The notes beneath the pieces were generated by a model that saw only the letters and a program-made list of their open reading frames with translations, was not told the DNA's origin and made no database searches. Of a DNA stretch of 5,838 nucleotides, positions 5,468 to 5,838 are shown one piece after another (positions within the stretch are counted from its first letter, which is position 1; each line of letters starts with the position of its first letter). This DNA comes from Rhodospirillales bacterium (GTDB taxonomy: Bacteria > Pseudomonadota > Alphaproteobacteria > Rhodospirillales > Casp-alpha2): the NCBI GenBank assembly GCA_018664265.1, contig JABJOR010000101.1, forward strand, positions 1-5,838. Reading direction: 5' to 3'. The translations under genes and the position numbers were made by a program.

Positions 5468-5838
5468 CTATTCCGACATGGCAGAAAACAATGAAACGCC
5501 GTGTAGCAGGTCAAGAGCCCTCTGCAATTGATAGTCCTGTGGCGCACTGTCTTTGTCGGCTTCAGCATCCTTAGTAGTATCATCCTCACTGTCAGGTGCA
5601 GCACCATTGCCATTTTCAAGCGCACCACGTAAATCCGCTTCACGTCTTCCATGGCTCGTGGATACATTTTCCAATGTTGCCTGCTCAACAAGGATATCGG
5701 GAACGATCCCTTTTGCCTGAATGGAACGCCCGGAAGGTGTATAATAAAGCGATGTGGTCAAGCGCATGGCCCCATGCAAGCCAAGAGGGATAATTGTCTG
5801 CACTGACCCTTTCCCAAAGCTTTGGGTCCCCAGAACAA
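5468..5838 (-). CDS. ctpA: C-terminal processing protease, S41 family (C-terminal part; gene runs off the right edge)
   Basis: CtpA/Tsp proteases are periplasmic serine proteases that trim envelope and peptidoglycan-related proteins using a Ser-Lys dyad. The frame is open to the window edge. Its first codons (from 5836) read [18 protein letters not shown], the motif that carries the catalytic Lys (in FGKG). It is followed by GAMRLTT and [17 protein letters not shown], both typical of the family. The catalytic Ser and the PDZ domain must lie beyond the right edge. The last 70 or so residues are a polar, acidic tail (rich in Asp, Glu, Ala), ending [18 protein letters not shown]. An internal GTG at 5801-5803 lies inside the motif and is not a start. 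It is the first visible gene of the leftward cluster; 72 bp separate its stop from the ATC, or 192 bp from the GTG, of the next gene. The product is secure; the symbol is by family. Confidence 0.93.
   Translation of the reverse strand, partial: VLGTQSFGKGSVQTIIPLGLHGAMRLTTSLYYTPSGRSIQAKGIVPDILVEQATLENVSTSHGRREADLRGALENGNGAAPDSEDDTTKDAEADKDSAPQDYQLQRALDLLHGVSLFSAMSE

Noticed and set aside
5262..5531. Serine-rich + strand frame
   Set aside because: The serine run is just the complement of the GAT/GAC/GAA codons in the acidic tract of the deacetylase. No gene on the + strand is supported.
1..5838. A new defence, mobile or biosynthetic system
   Set aside because: All genes belong to familiar housekeeping or envelope families. 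No transposase, integrase, CRISPR repeat, toxin-antitoxin pair or tRNA was seen.

Overview
The window looks like marine alphaproteobacterial DNA, but it is probably two genomes joined by mistake. Bases 1 to about 260 encode an internal piece of the ClpX ATPase on the + strand. By hand count this piece is about 34% GC, with A/T-ending codons, a style typical of SAR11-like bacteria (inference). From about base 241 onward everything is on the - strand, at roughly 50% GC. Its gene set and order (ctpA, divergent polysaccharide deacetylase, rppH) are typical of Alphaproteobacteria, perhaps Rhodospirillales-like (inference). The two pieces run into each other in opposite senses, cutting clpX and uvrC in mid-domain. 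The 20 bases at 241-260 read acceptably in both genes, which fits a false join at a short shared sequence.

Layout from left to right: clpX fragment (3-260, +); junction (241-260); uvrC lacking its C-terminal third (241-1479, -); a 437-bp AT-rich gap with no gene (1480-1916); then a tightly packed leftward cluster. In transcription order, right to left, the cluster is the end of a CtpA-type S41 protease (5468-5838), a membrane-anchored divergent polysaccharide deacetylase (3782-5275, probably longer at its N-terminus), rppH (3297-3785), a CaCA-family Na+/Ca2+ exchanger (2317-3294) and folB (1917-2312). From the deacetylase to folB the genes overlap by 4 bp or are 2 to 4 bp apart, so they are very likely one transcript. 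The ctpA-deacetylase pair suggests cell-envelope maintenance. RppH (mRNA 5'-end processing), the exchanger and FolB (folate synthesis) look like housekeeping genes carried on the same message.

No undescribed multi-gene system is evident. The parts that ordinary annotation does not explain are: (i) the 437-bp gap, with a consensus DnaA box, several near-boxes, four AAACAGT heptamers, an 11-bp direct repeat and two palindromes, which could be a replication origin or a dense regulatory region; (ii) an acidic in-frame extension ahead of the deacetylase with no normal start codon but a Shine-Dalgarno followed by ATC; (iii) a run of eight G at the deacetylase/rppH boundary, where a -1 slip would fuse the two proteins; and (iv) the chimeric junction.
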